Shown here: piece by piece, positions 1 to 8,418 of the stretch
Numbering within the stretch: position 1 is the first letter of the stretch
How the letters are laid out: each line of letters opens with the position of its first letter
Assembly (NCBI RefSeq): GCF_036231945.1
Contig: NZ_CP109599.1
Location: forward strand, 2,388,501-2,452,500
DNA length: 64,000 nt
Source of the DNA: Streptomyces sp. NBC_01429
GTDB lineage: Bacteria > Actinomycetota > Actinomycetes > Streptomycetales > Streptomycetaceae
Direction of reading: 5' to 3'
Made by a program: the position numbers and the translations under genes
Notes under the pieces: generated by a model
The model's database searches: none
The model's input: only the letters and a program-made list of their open reading frames with translations
What the model was told of the DNA's origin: nothing

Positions 1-798
1 GGGCGTGGCGTCGGTGGGCTGCGGTACGGCGAGCGCGGCGAGCAGCAGACCCCGGGTGGCGGACGCCTGCTCGACGGCGCGGCCGAGCGCGGCGGGCGCG
101 CGGGTGCTGTCGGCGGCGTCGGCCGGGGTCCTCTCGGCGAGCTGGTCGGCGAGGGCCTGGAGCTTGGCGATGACCTCGGAGTAGGCGCGGTACGCCTCCA
201 GCGCGGAGCCCTTGCCGGTGAGGGCGGTACGGCGGATGGAGGGAACGGTGCCGAGGTCGCGCAGCAGACCGGGCGAGGCGGCGGAGACGGCGCGGATCTC
301 CTCGATCTGCCGGTCCACGCGGGCGCTTCGGGTCTTGGTGATCTCGTACGTGCCCTTGTCGCCCTTTCCTCCGGCGGTGTCGCCGGAGCCGGACGAGTCG
401 GCGGGCTGCTCGTCGCGGCCCGCCGCGATGTAGACGACGACCTCGTCGCGTTCGTCCGCGAGGGACTGGGAGAGCGTGATGGCCTGCTGGTCGAGCGCGG
501 CGAGGTTGGCCAGGTTCTGGGCGTCGTTGAGGTCCTCGGAGGCGCGCAGGATCGCGGGCGCTCCGGCCGCGACGACGGTGACGCCGACGAGGGCGACCCC
601 CAGGACGAGCCGGTTGCGTACCCGGGCCCGGCGTCCCTTGCCTTCCTCGGGGCGCGCCGTGCCCTCCCCGGTGCGTCCCGTGCCCTTCCCGGGCGCGGCG
701 GCGCCGCCGGAGCCGGCCGGCGTCTTCACCGCTTCACCGGCCTCACCCGGGGATCCGTTCTGTGTGCTGCCATTGCCCCGAGGCCGCTTCTTCTGCAC
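1..798 (-). CDS. Nitrate/nitrite-sensing (NIT) domain sensor kinase, N-terminal part
   Basis: The reading frame is open to the window edge, so only the first 266 residues are visible. The start is GTG at 798, because an in-frame TGA lies just upstream of it. A Gly/Pro/Lys-rich cytoplasmic leader is followed by one membrane segment (about residues 57-77). Then comes an extracytoplasmic helical region with Asp/Glu/Arg-rich stretches and the ADERDEVVVYIA-like core expected of NIT-domain receptors. In Streptomyces such receptors are usually histidine-kinase-like proteins and often head a conservon operon (kinase, roadblock, DUF742, GTPase). The kinase domain and partners would lie left of the window, so the conservon assignment is inference. 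Confidence 0.75.
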   Translation of the reverse strand, partial: MQKKRPRGNGSTQNGSPGEAGEAVKTPAGSGGAAAPGKGTGRTGEGTARPEEGKGRRARVRNRLVLGVALVGVTVVAAGAPAILRASEDLNDAQNLANLAALDQQAITLSQSLADERDEVVVYIAAGRDEQPADSSGSGDTAGGKGDKGTYEITKTRSARVDRQIEEIRAVSAASPGLLRDLGTVPSIRRTALTGKGSALEAYRAYSEVIAKLQALADQLAERTPADAADSTRAPAALGRAVEQASATRGLLLAALAVPQPTDATP

Positions 799-1228
799 CG
801 GTGCTCACATTCTTGACTCGTCCGCCCATGAAGCAGAGGTGACAACCGGTCACTTACGAGAGAACCCCCACCCCTGGTACGGCGTTCGACCATTCCAGCG
901 CTTCCTGGAGGGAGGCGCGCATCGGCCGCTCCGCCACCTGAACGAGTGAACATCACGAAGGAGTTGACGAACAACTCTTCCCCCATGGCGCGGCGCTTGA
1001 ACATGTCGCGCCGGGTGGACCTTCGGGTCGGCCTTTGGCAAGATGCCCGCCCGCAGCTTCCGGGGGCCGCGCGGCGCCGTTCGGGCACTCTTCCCCACGG
1101 GTCGCCCAGGGGCCTGATTCTGACCGAATGACAGCGGTTGACCTGGGGCTACGGCCGGACCGACACGGTATGGAGACTCCGTGAAGGAGCCATGTCGACG
1201 GTCGGGGCAATCGTGCAGACTGGGGCAC
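799..1228. other. Divergent intergenic region
   Basis: About 430 bases separate the NIT-domain gene from the PP2C-like gene. Short open frames here have no family resemblance and poor codon use, so I call no gene. The stretch holds an inverted repeat (961-977), and both divergent promoters must lie in it. No -35/-10 pair stands out. Confidence 0.6.
961..977. promoter_or_regulatory. Inverted repeat GAGTTG-N5-CAACTC
   Basis: Perfect 6-bp arms with a 5-base spacer sit midway between two divergent genes. It could be an operator. No regulator gene is adjacent, so the binding protein is unknown. Confidence 0.35.
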
Positions 1229-2011
1229 ATGCGCATCGAACTCACCACCGCCCCCGGCACCCCCTCCCGCCCCAACGAGGACTGGACCACCGTGGCCGTC
1301 CCCGCAGGCGGTGCGGGCGGTGTCCTGGTGGTCCTGGACGGGGTGACCCCGCCGGCCGGTGACGACGGATGTGCGCACGGTGTGCCGTGGTTCACGGCGA
1401 GACTCGGCGGGGCGCTCGCGGAACTGTCCGGTTCACGACTGGATATGACCCTGGCCGATGCCCTGGCGGCGTCGATCCGGCGGACGGCGGACGCCCACCG
1501 TGACACCTGTGACCTTTCTCACGTGCGCACACCCCAGGCCACGGTCGTCATGGCGCGCTGGGGCGCGGACGACGTGGAGTATCTGGTGCTCTCCGACTCC
1601 ACTCTGCTGCTGGAGTCCCCCGACGGAGAGGTACGGGCGGTCCTCGACGACCGGCTGGACCGCGTCCCGCGCGAGGTGCTGCGCTCGGTCGCCGCGACGG
1701 ACGCGCTGCGCAACGCGGAGGGCGGCTTCTTCACCGCGGCGGCCGACCCGGCCGTCGCGGCGCGCGCCGTGACGGGCCGCACCCCGGCCGCGCGGGTCCG
1801 CTCCCTGCTGGCCATGACGGACGGCGCGACCCGCTGGGTGGAGGTCTTCGGGGAGGGGAGCTGGGCGGACTGCCCGGCGCTGGTACGGAAGCACGGCGCG
1901 CGGGAGCTGGTCGACCGGGTGCGGGCGGCGGAGTCGGCGGATCCGGACGGGGTGGCGTTCCCCCGGGGGAAGCGCGGGGACGACGCGACGGTGACGTACG
2001 TGGAGCTGTGA
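1229..2011 (+). CDS. PP2C-like protein phosphatase domain protein
   Basis: A 260-residue protein. I chose ATG at 1229 because the sequence from there (MRIELTTAPG) begins a compact PP2C-like fold; the longer frame adds 16 unlikely residues. Visible PP2C-type features are an early NEDW segment, a VVLDGVTPP strand with the metal-binding-type Asp-Gly, a VLSDSTLLL strand, and a C-terminal KRGDDATVTYVEL segment that resembles the final metal-binding DD of the family. Such proteins dephosphorylate Ser/Thr targets, but not every canonical metal ligand is obvious, so activity is inferred. It is monocistronic and converges on the MarR gene. Confidence 0.7.
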   Translation: MRIELTTAPGTPSRPNEDWTTVAVPAGGAGGVLVVLDGVTPPAGDDGCAHGVPWFTARLGGALAELSGSRLDMTLADALAASIRRTADAHRDTCDLSHVRTPQATVVMARWGADDVEYLVLSDSTLLLESPDGEVRAVLDDRLDRVPREVLRSVAATDALRNAEGGFFTAAADPAVAARAVTGRTPAARVRSLLAMTDGATRWVEVFGEGSWADCPALVRKHGARELVDRVRAAESADPDGVAFPRGKRGDDATVTYVEL

Positions 2012-2109
2012 GGACGTACGCGCGCCCGGCCGCCCCGTCCGTACCCGTATATATCTGTCGCCCCGTCAGTACTTCGTCAGTCGCCCCGTCAGCTGTCGGC
2101 CATCGGCCG

Positions 2110-2577
2110 TCAGCTCTCGGCGGCGACGTTGAGCTGGCGGAGCAGCCGGGCCAGTTCGGCGATCTCGTCGCGGTCCCAGTCGGCGAGCTTCCGCACGTAC
2201 CGTTCGCGGCGCGCGTCGCGGACCCGGCGGAAGCGGGCCCGGCCCTCCTCGGTGATGCGGACGAGGGAGGCGCGGCCGTCGGCGGGGTCCGGCTCGCGTA
2301 CCAGCAGCCCCAGCTCCTCCAGGGCGCGCAGCTGACGGCTCATCGTCGCCTTGCCGACCCCGAAGTAGGCGGCCAGCTCGGTGGCCCGCTGGGAGCCGCT
2401 CTCCTCCAGCCGTACGAGGAGTCCGTACGCCGCGGGCTCCAGCTCGGGATGGACCTCGCGCGCCATCTCTCCGGAGTTGGCGCGGGCGCGGCGCAGAAAG
2501 ACCGCCAGCTCCCGTTCCAGAGCCAGGAATTCGTGGTCCACACCACTCCCCCGGTTCGGCCCGGAGTCATTTGTCAT
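2110..2577 (-). CDS. MarR family transcriptional regulator
   Basis: A 155-residue winged-helix repressor. The recognition region (ATELAAYFGVGKATMSRQLRAL) is followed by the wing with the DPADGRASLVRIT motif characteristic of MarR. Start ATG 2577 has AGAAG a few bases upstream; an ATG at 2604 would add nine residues and cannot be excluded. The regulated partner is not obvious: upstream lies the divergent GH25 muramidase gene and downstream the convergent PP2C gene. An inverted repeat at 2623-2637, just upstream, suggests autoregulation. Confidence 0.85.
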   Translation of the reverse strand: MTNDSGPNRGSGVDHEFLALERELAVFLRRARANSGEMAREVHPELEPAAYGLLVRLEESGSQRATELAAYFGVGKATMSRQLRALEELGLLVREPDPADGRASLVRITEEGRARFRRVRDARRERYVRKLADWDRDEIAELARLLRQLNVAAES

Positions 2578-2903
2578 ACCGCTTCTGTGCACGTCAGCAC
2601 CCATCGCGCGCTTTCCCGCTCCTGAAAGTTTCTTTCACAGACGGCCATTGCCGCAGCTCGGTAAGTATTTCGCAGGTTTATACCAACGGCAGCAGCGTGG
2701 CTCTCTTCCATCGTGCGGGTCTACGTGCGTAGCGTCGGTGTGGGCAGCTCTTTCGTATCCCCACTCCTGCCCGGCTCCCGCCCCGTACTCGCCCACGCTC
2801 CCCCTCACGGGTCCCTTCGGTGATCCCCAGCACGGCCAACACACCGGAGGGCTCGCGGGGCCTGTCATGAGTTCCCCCCACCGAGGTCTTCGGAGGCACG
2901 CCA
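2578..2903. other. Divergent region between marR-type gene and muramidase
   Basis: It contains the MarR-type inverted repeat and a stretch rich in CCC/GGG blocks. I looked for the cyclic-di-AMP (ydaO) riboswitch found ahead of some Streptomyces cell-wall hydrolase genes and could not recognise its conserved elements. Nothing else is evident. Confidence 0.5.
2623..2637. promoter_or_regulatory. Candidate MarR operator TGAAAG-N3-CTTTCA
   Basis: A perfect inverted repeat with 6-bp arms and a TTT spacer lies about 45 bases upstream of the MarR start, in AT-richer DNA than its surroundings. Its position suits autorepression and possible control of the divergent muramidase gene. Confidence 0.55.
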
Positions 2904-3863
2904 ATGCCCGCGCACAGATCCGGACCGTCCCGCCGCCGCCCGCTCGTCGCGGCGGCCACCGCCCTCCTCGCCACCGGCGCGCTGCTGCTCACCCACCCGG
3001 GAGCCGCGAGCGCGTCCGACACGCCCGCCGACACCGACCCGCCCGTCGGCACCCCCGCCGGCCTCGACCCTCCGACCGACGCCCTGACCGACGCCCCCGC
3101 CGACCCGGAGCCCCCGGCCGGCACTCCCGCCGACGCCGACCCGCCGACCAGCACTCCCGTACGAGGCTCGGCCCATATGGGCATGGGCGTCGTCGAGCAC
3201 GACGGCGTGGGCGGGCTGCCCCGCTCCGATCGCGTCGCCCAGACGGAGGGCGTGGACGTCTCCAGCCACCAGGGCAACGTCGACTGGGCGGCCCTGTGGA
3301 ACAGCGGCGTGAAGTGGTCGTACAACAAGGCCACCGAGGGGAACTACTACAAGAACCCCTACTTCACGCAGCAGTACAACGGCGCCTACAGCGTCGGCAT
3401 GATCCGGGGCGCCTACCACTTCGGCACCCCGAACGACTCCAGCGGCGCCAACCAGGCCAACTACTTCGTCGACGGCGGCGGTGGCTGGTCGCGCGACGGC
3501 AGGACCCTGCCGGGGGTGCTGGACATCGAGTGGAACCCGTACGGCGCGCAGTGCTACGGGAAGACGCAGGCCCAGATGGTGGCCTGGATCCGGGACTTCC
3601 TCACCACGTACAAGTCCCGTACCGGCCGTGACGCCGTGATCTACACGGCGACCAGCTGGTGGAAGACCTGCACCGGTGACTACGCGGGCTTCGGCGACAC
3701 GAACCCGCTCTGGATCGCCCGCTACGACACGACCGTCGGCGAACTGCCGGCGGGCTGGGAGTTCCAGACGATCTGGCAGTACACGTCGACCGGCCCCATC
3801 GTCGGCGACCACGACCGGTTCAACGGCGCCCCGGACCGCGTCGTCGCACTGGCGAACGGCTGA
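2904..3863 (+). CDS. Secreted GH25 muramidase (lysozyme M1-like)
   Basis: A 319-residue exported cell-wall hydrolase cleaving the beta-1,4 bond between N-acetylmuramic acid and N-acetylglucosamine. Residues 1-38 form a signal peptide (RSGPSRRR, a hydrophobic core, then an ASAS cleavage region). Residues 39-105 are a low-complexity Pro/Asp/Thr linker. The GH25 barrel runs from about 113 to the end, with the family's GVDVSSHQG strand (Asp118) and the acidic catalytic pair in LDIEW (Asp207, Glu209). It is monocistronic, with a strong bidirectional terminator behind it. The linker before the catalytic domain is unusual in length. Confidence 0.93.
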   Translation: MPAHRSGPSRRRPLVAAATALLATGALLLTHPGAASASDTPADTDPPVGTPAGLDPPTDALTDAPADPEPPAGTPADADPPTSTPVRGSAHMGMGVVEHDGVGGLPRSDRVAQTEGVDVSSHQGNVDWAALWNSGVKWSYNKATEGNYYKNPYFTQQYNGAYSVGMIRGAYHFGTPNDSSGANQANYFVDGGGGWSRDGRTLPGVLDIEWNPYGAQCYGKTQAQMVAWIRDFLTTYKSRTGRDAVIYTATSWWKTCTGDYAGFGDTNPLWIARYDTTVGELPAGWEFQTIWQYTSTGPIVGDHDRFNGAPDRVVALANG

Positions 3864-3884
3864 CGGCACGGCGCACCCCGTACG

Positions 3885-3925
3885 AGGGCGGCCGGCCGGA
3901 ACATCATGTTCCGGCCGGCCGCCCT
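3885..3925. terminator. Bidirectional terminator, 20-bp perfect stem
   Basis: Arms 3885-3904 and 3906-3925 are fully complementary around a single central C, between the convergent muramidase and lon genes. A T-run is lacking, as is usual in Streptomyces. Confidence 0.85.
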
Positions 3926-3951
3926 TCGCCGTTCGAGCAGCCCTTCGCCGG

Positions 3952-6378
3952 TCAGGCCGCCGCGGGGACCGGAACGTCCGCCGGGGAGAGGGCGATGTCC
4001 AGGACCTGGCGGACGTCCGTCACCGGGTGGACCTCCAGCTTGTCGAGGATCTCGGCGGGGACGTCGTCGAGGTCGGCCTCGTTGCGCTTGGGTATCACCA
4101 CGGTCGTGATGCCCGCGCGGTGGGCGGCCAGCAGCTTCTGCTTGAGGCCGCCGATGGGCAGGACCCGGCCGGTGAGGGAGACCTCGCCCGTCATGGCCAC
4201 GTCCGTACGGACCAGCCTGCCGCTGAGCAGGGAGGCCAGCGCCGTCGTCATGGTGATGCCGGCGCTCGGCCCGTCCTTCGGGACCGCGCCCGCCGGGAAG
4301 TGGATGTGGACGCCCCGGTCCTTGAGGTCGGCGACCGGGAGTTCCAGCTCGGCGCCGCGCGAGCGCAGGAACGACAGCGCGATCCGGGCCGACTCCTTCA
4401 TGACGTCACCGAGCTGTCCGGTCAGGGTGAGCCCGGAACCGCCCGTCTCCGCGTCCGCGAGGGACGCTTCCACGAAGAGGACGTCGCCGCCCGCGCCGGT
4501 GACCGCGAGGCCCGTGGCCACGCCCGGCACCGCCGTGCGCCGCTCGGCCGGGTCCTGCGCGGACTCCGGTACGTGGTGCGGCCGGCCGATCAGCCCGCGC
4601 AGGTCGTCGGCGCCGAGGGTGAACGGCAGCTCCCGCTCGCCGAGTTCGTGCTCGGCCGCGACCTTGCGCAGCAGCCGGGCGACGGACCGCTCCAGGTTCC
4701 GTACGCCCGCCTCGCGGGTGTACTCGCCCGCCAGCCTGCGCAGGGCGTCGTCCGCCAGGGTGACCTCGCCGGGCTCCAGGCCCGCGCGCTCCAGCTGCCG
4801 GGGCAGCAGGTGGTCCCGGGCGATGACGACCTTCTCGTCCTCGGTGTAGCCGTCCAGCCTGACCAGCTCCATACGGTCGAGCAGCGCCTCGGGGATGGCT
4901 TCGAGCACGTTGGCGGTGGCGAGGAACACCACGTCGGACAGGTCGAGTTCGACCTCCAGGTAGTGGTCGCGGAAGGTGTGGTTCTGTGCCGGGTCGAGGA
5001 CTTCGAGCAGCGCGGCGGCCGGGTCGCCCCGGAAGTCGGAGCCGACCTTGTCGATCTCGTCGAGCAGGACGACGGGGTTCATCGAACCGGCCTCCTTGAC
5101 CGCGCGGACGATACGGCCCGGCAGCGCGCCGACGTACGTACGCCGGTGGCCGCGGATCTCCGCCTCGTCCCGTACGCCACCGAGCGCGACCCGGACGAAC
5201 TTGCGGCCCATGGCGTGCGCGACGCTCTCGCCCAGCGAGGTCTTTCCGACGCCGGGCGGGCCGACGAGGGCCAGCACGGCGCCGCCGCGCCGGCCGCCGA
5301 CCACGCCGAGGCCGCGCTCGGCGCGGCGCTTGCGCACGGCCAGGTACTCGGTGATGCGCTCCTTCACGTCGTCCAGGCCCGAGTGCTCGGCGTCCAGGAC
5401 GGCGCGGGCGCCCGCGATGTCGTACGCGGCGGTGTCGTCGGTCCGCTCGTTCCACGGCAGTTCGAGGACGGTGTCCAGCCAGGTGCGGATCCAGGAGCCC
5501 TCGGGGCTCTGGTCGGAGGAGCGCTCCAGCTTGTCGACCTCCTTGAGGGCGGCCTCGCGCACCTTGTCGGGCAGATCGGCGGCTTCGACGCGGGTGCGGT
5601 AGTCGGCGGACTCGTCCTCGTCGCCCTCCCCGTTCAGCTCGCGCAGCTCCTTGCGGACGGCGTCGAGCTGGCGCCGCAGCAGGAATTCGCGCTGCTGCTT
5701 GTCGACGCCCTCCTGGACGTCCTTGGCGATGGACTCGGCGACATCCTGCTCGGCGAGGTGCTCGCGCAGCTGCTCGGTGGCGAGCTTGAGGCGGGCGACC
5801 GGGTCGGCCGTCTCCAGCAGCTCGACCTTCTGGGCGGTGGAGAGGAACGGCGAGTACCCGGAGTTGTCCGCGAGCGCGGAGACGTCGTCCATCTGCTGCA
5901 CCCGGTCGACCACCTGCCAGGCGCCGCGCTTCTTGAGCCAGTCGGTGGCGAGCGCCTTGTACTCCTTGACCAGCTCGGTCACGGAGCCGGGCAGCGGCTC
6001 GGGCGTGATCTCGTCGACGCCGGTGCCCTCCACCCAGAGGGCCGCGCCGGGCCCGCTCGTACCGGAACCGATCCGGACCCGGCGGCGGCCGCGGATCAGC
6101 GCGCCGGGGTCGCCGTCGGAGAGCCGGCCGACCTGCTCGACGGTGCCCAGCACGCCGGTGGCGGCATAGGTCCCGTCGATCCGCGGCACCAGCAGCACCT
6201 CGGGCTTCCCCGCGCCGCCGTCACCGCCATCACCGGCGCGCGAGGCCGCCTGCGCGGCCTCCACGGCGGCGCGGACCTCGGCGTCGGACAGGTCCAGGGG
6301 CACCACCATGCCGGGCAGGACGACCTCGTCGTCGAGCGGCAGCACGGGAAGCGTGAGCGATGTGGACGTGACAGCCAT
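3952..6378 (-). CDS. lon: ATP-dependent Lon protease
   Basis: An 808-residue cytoplasmic AAA+ serine protease that degrades misfolded and regulatory proteins. ATG 6378 follows a GGGGAG ribosome site; the longer frame is not needed. Domains in order are the N-terminal substrate-binding LON domain (about 1-205), a coiled-coil region, an AAA+ module with Walker A GPPGVGKT (Lys379) and Walker [10 protein letters not shown], and the C-terminal protease domain with Ser705 (KDGPSAG) and Lys748, spaced exactly as in bacterial Lon. A HAIR-like inverted repeat upstream points to HspR heat-shock control, as known for lon in Streptomyces. Confidence 0.97.
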   Translation of the reverse strand: MAVTSTSLTLPVLPLDDEVVLPGMVVPLDLSDAEVRAAVEAAQAASRAGDGGDGGAGKPEVLLVPRIDGTYAATGVLGTVEQVGRLSDGDPGALIRGRRRVRIGSGTSGPGAALWVEGTGVDEITPEPLPGSVTELVKEYKALATDWLKKRGAWQVVDRVQQMDDVSALADNSGYSPFLSTAQKVELLETADPVARLKLATEQLREHLAEQDVAESIAKDVQEGVDKQQREFLLRRQLDAVRKELRELNGEGDEDESADYRTRVEAADLPDKVREAALKEVDKLERSSDQSPEGSWIRTWLDTVLELPWNERTDDTAAYDIAGARAVLDAEHSGLDDVKERITEYLAVRKRRAERGLGVVGGRRGGAVLALVGPPGVGKTSLGESVAHAMGRKFVRVALGGVRDEAEIRGHRRTYVGALPGRIVRAVKEAGSMNPVVLLDEIDKVGSDFRGDPAAALLEVLDPAQNHTFRDHYLEVELDLSDVVFLATANVLEAIPEALLDRMELVRLDGYTEDEKVVIARDHLLPRQLERAGLEPGEVTLADDALRRLAGEYTREAGVRNLERSVARLLRKVAAEHELGERELPFTLGADDLRGLIGRPHHVPESAQDPAERRTAVPGVATGLAVTGAGGDVLFVEASLADAETGGSGLTLTGQLGDVMKESARIALSFLRSRGAELELPVADLKDRGVHIHFPAGAVPKDGPSAGITMTTALASLLSGRLVRTDVAMTGEVSLTGRVLPIGGLKQKLLAAHRAGITTVVIPKRNEADLDDVPAEILDKLEVHPVTDVRQVLDIALSPADVPVPAAA

Positions 6379-6415
6379 GGTCTCCCCTTCGGCAAAGCAA
6401 TCGGCGTCAAGCAAG

Positions 6416-6434
6416 TTGAGCTATACCGACTCAA
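6416..6434. promoter_or_regulatory. HAIR-like HspR operator TTGAGC-N7-ACTCAA
   Basis: This matches the HspR-associated inverted repeat (CTTGAGT-N7-ACTCAAG) in arm sequence and 7-base spacing with one mismatch. It lies 38 bases upstream of the lon start codon. Confidence 0.75.
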
Positions 6435-6492
6435 TGCTTATGAGTGCCTGGATGTTCCCCCGGCCACGTTCGCTCTGAGCGATCGCGTGCGG

Positions 6493-7395
6493 TCACCGGA
6501 GCCGGAGCCCGACCCGGCGCAGCGCGGGCCAGCAGGCGACGCCGACGAGGAGGGCCACCGGATGGCCCCAGCCGGTGAGCGGGTCGTCGAACTCCAGCAG
6601 TTCCTGGAGCAGGGTCACGCCGACCGCGCCGAGGAGGATCCATCGCGGGAGCGGGGCGAGCAGCCCGGCCAGTGCGCCGATGCTCGCCATGAGGCCGAAG
6701 CTGATGCCGTAGTCGAGTCGGTGCAGGGAGGTCACGGGCAGTTGGCCACCGGCGACCGAGATCCCGACCGGGATCTCGGTGGCCAGGGTGGCGACGACAT
6801 GGCCGAGCAGGAAGACCCCGGCGGTGCGCCAGCCGCCGATCCGGCGCTCCAGCGCCGTCAGGACGAGGACGAATCCGACGGCGTACGGGGACGCCAGGCC
6901 CCCGGCGACCCAGAGCGCGCTGGCGACCAGGACGAGGACGGGGGTGTGGGCGAGGTGGGCGGCGTCCGTGCTGGAGGCGCGCAGCAGGGCGGAGACGGTG
7001 TCCCGTTCCGCGTACTCGGCGAAGAGCGAGGTAGCGATCAGGAGGAGGGCGTACCAGAAGGTGAACGGGGTCCGGACGGGCCCCGGCAGCAGCAGCCGGG
7101 CGTGCCGCAGGGCCAGGGGCGTCCGGCACTGCCGGCCGGTGGTCGGCGCCTCCCCGAGCGGCTCCTCTTTAAGGAGGTCCGCTTCAGGAAGGTTCCTTTT
7201 AAGGAGGTCCGTGGAAGCGGCCTCTTCTGGAGGGGACGCTTCCGCGCGCACGGCGGGGCGGGGTGCCGGTACGGCGTCCAGTCGCGGCGCTGGGGCGGCG
7301 GCGCCCCCGTCGCCCGTACCCGTACGCGTCGTCTCCAGCCGTTTCACCGTCGGCGGCTCCTTCCACGGGGGACTCTCAGAGAACGCGACAGCCAC
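6493..7395 (-). CDS. Rhomboid-like integral membrane protein
   Basis: A 300-residue protein. Residues 1-100 form a charged, low-complexity cytoplasmic tail, followed by about six hydrophobic segments. The pattern resembles bacterial rhomboid-like proteins: G-I-S-F-G at 230-234 is where rhomboids carry the GxSx catalytic serine (Ser232), and GHPVALLVG contains a late-helix histidine (His278). Whether this dyad is catalytic is inference. The start is GTG 7395; its ribosome site (GGGGG) lies inside a perfect hairpin. The tail encodes two DLLK repeats from duplicated 14-bp DNA. A downstream start is possible. Confidence 0.65.
   Translation of the reverse strand: MAVAFSESPPWKEPPTVKRLETTRTGTGDGGAAAPAPRLDAVPAPRPAVRAEASPPEEAASTDLLKRNLPEADLLKEEPLGEAPTTGRQCRTPLALRHARLLLPGPVRTPFTFWYALLLIATSLFAEYAERDTVSALLRASSTDAAHLAHTPVLVLVASALWVAGGLASPYAVGFVLVLTALERRIGGWRTAGVFLLGHVVATLATEIPVGISVAGGQLPVTSLHRLDYGISFGLMASIGALAGLLAPLPRWILLGAVGVTLLQELLEFDDPLTGWGHPVALLVGVACWPALRRVGLRLR
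7168..7211. repeat. Direct repeats TTTAAGGAGGTCCG (two copies)
   Basis: Identical 14-bp copies lie at 7168-7181 and 7198-7211, inside the rhomboid-like gene (they encode its DLLK repeats). On the plus strand each contains a perfect Shine-Dalgarno core, AAGGAGGT. Confidence 0.8.
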
Positions 7396-7418
7396 GTCCC
7401 CCGTCTATGACGGGGGAC
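7396..7418. promoter_or_regulatory. Perfect hairpin GTCCCCCGTC-N3-GACGGGGGAC at start codon
   Basis: Ten-base-pair arms separated by TAT directly abut the GTG start of the rhomboid-like gene. One arm contains its only purine-rich ribosome-site candidate. It could mask translation initiation or act as an operator for the divergent pair. Confidence 0.5.
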
Positions 7419-7559
7419 ACACCCTCCATCATCGGTCAACCCCGGCCCGGCGCGTCGCGTCCGGCACCGGCCGGAAACGGGTTGGCTCAGCAGATGGCCC
7501 GCGGCCAGGATGGCGTCGTCATCCGCCGACATCACCGCCAGACGGAGAGGCCCCGAAGC

Positions 7560-8315
7560 ATGTCCGCACCCGCGTCCGCGTCCGTTTCCGCCACGACTTC
7601 CTTCCCGACCGGCCACCCCCACGATCCCGGCGCCGAGCCCGTCACGCTCGACCGCCGCGACGGCCCGTACGGCGAGGTCGTGCTGCGCCGCCGGGGCGCG
7701 CGTCTGGAGATCATCGCCAACGGCTGCTTCCTGATGGACACCTCGGACGGCCGCTCGGAGCGGCTGCTGATCGACGCGGCGCTGCGCGCGCTGCCCGAGG
7801 AGTCGCGCGGCGCGGCGGCCGGGGCGCGGCCGTCCGTGCTGGTCGGGGGGCTCGGCGTCGGCTTCTCCCTCGCGCACGCCGCCGCCGAGGCGCGGTGGGG
7901 ACGGATCGTGGTCGTGGAGCGCGAGAAGGCGGTGATCGACTGGCACAGCGACGGGCCGCTCGGCGCGATCTCGGGGGCGGCGCTGGGCGACGCGCGCACT
8001 GTGATCCTGCACACCGACCTCGTGGAGTACCTGCGGACGACCACGGACCGTTACGACGCACTCTGTCTGGATATCGACAACGGGCCCGAATGGACCGTCA
8101 CCGAGGACAACGGGAATCTCTACTCGCCGGCCGGACTCGCCGCGTGCCGGGCGCGGTTGAATCCGGGCGGTGTCCTCGCCGTTTGGTCGGCGAACCCCTC
8201 TCCGGCCTTTGGCGAAGCGTTGCGGAATGCCGGGTTCACAGGGGTAAGGGCGGAAGAGGTGCCGGTTGCCCGAGGCGTACCCGACGTGGTCCATCTCGCT
8301 GTTCGCACTGCGTAG
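7560..8315 (+). CDS. Spermidine synthase-like SAM-binding protein
   Basis: A 251-residue protein starting at ATG 7560, after GGAGAGG; the longer upstream frame is poor coding sequence. It carries a spermidine-synthase/methyltransferase Rossmann core: LVGGLGVGFSLAHA as the nucleotide loop, VVVEREKAVIDWH at the end of strand 2, and LCLDIDNGPEW where the catalytic-type Asp region lies. Canonical spermidine synthases have a fuller N-terminal beta domain and a GGGDGG loop; this protein deviates, so the product is uncertain. Many Streptomyces carry this paralogue next to a two-component system. Confidence 0.7.
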   Translation: MSAPASASVSATTSFPTGHPHDPGAEPVTLDRRDGPYGEVVLRRRGARLEIIANGCFLMDTSDGRSERLLIDAALRALPEESRGAAAGARPSVLVGGLGVGFSLAHAAAEARWGRIVVVEREKAVIDWHSDGPLGAISGAALGDARTVILHTDLVEYLRTTTDRYDALCLDIDNGPEWTVTEDNGNLYSPAGLAACRARLNPGGVLAVWSANPSPAFGEALRNAGFTGVRAEEVPVARGVPDVVHLAVRTA

Positions 8316-8358
8316 CCGGGAGGCTCCCGCTGCATCTACGCTGCTCCCGACACATGGG

Positions 8359-8377
8359 TCTGCATACTTCATGCAGA
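8359..8377. promoter_or_regulatory. Inverted repeat TCTGCAT-N5-ATGCAGA
   Basis: Perfect 7-bp arms with a 5-base spacer end 41 bases before the response-regulator start. A dimeric regulator, possibly the response regulator itself, could bind here. Confidence 0.45.
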
Positions 8378-8418
8378 TCGTGGAACAAGGATCGCGGAAC
8401 GCGTACCAGGGGCGGGCG

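Noticed and set aside
946..1131. Small plus-strand frame in the first intergenic region
   Set aside because: No ribosome site, no similarity to known small proteins and weak codon bias.
2020..2109. Repeated CGCCCCGTCAG near the convergent PP2C/MarR ends
   Set aside because: Two short imperfect copies without symmetry; no clear terminator or binding site.
2638..2903. Possible ydaO-type riboswitch ahead of the muramidase gene
   Set aside because: I could not align the conserved core elements; calling it would be guesswork.
3676..7410. Long plus-strand open frame antisense to lon and the rhomboid-like gene
   Set aside because: Composition is typical of antisense to a high-GC gene; lon on the other strand has every catalytic motif.
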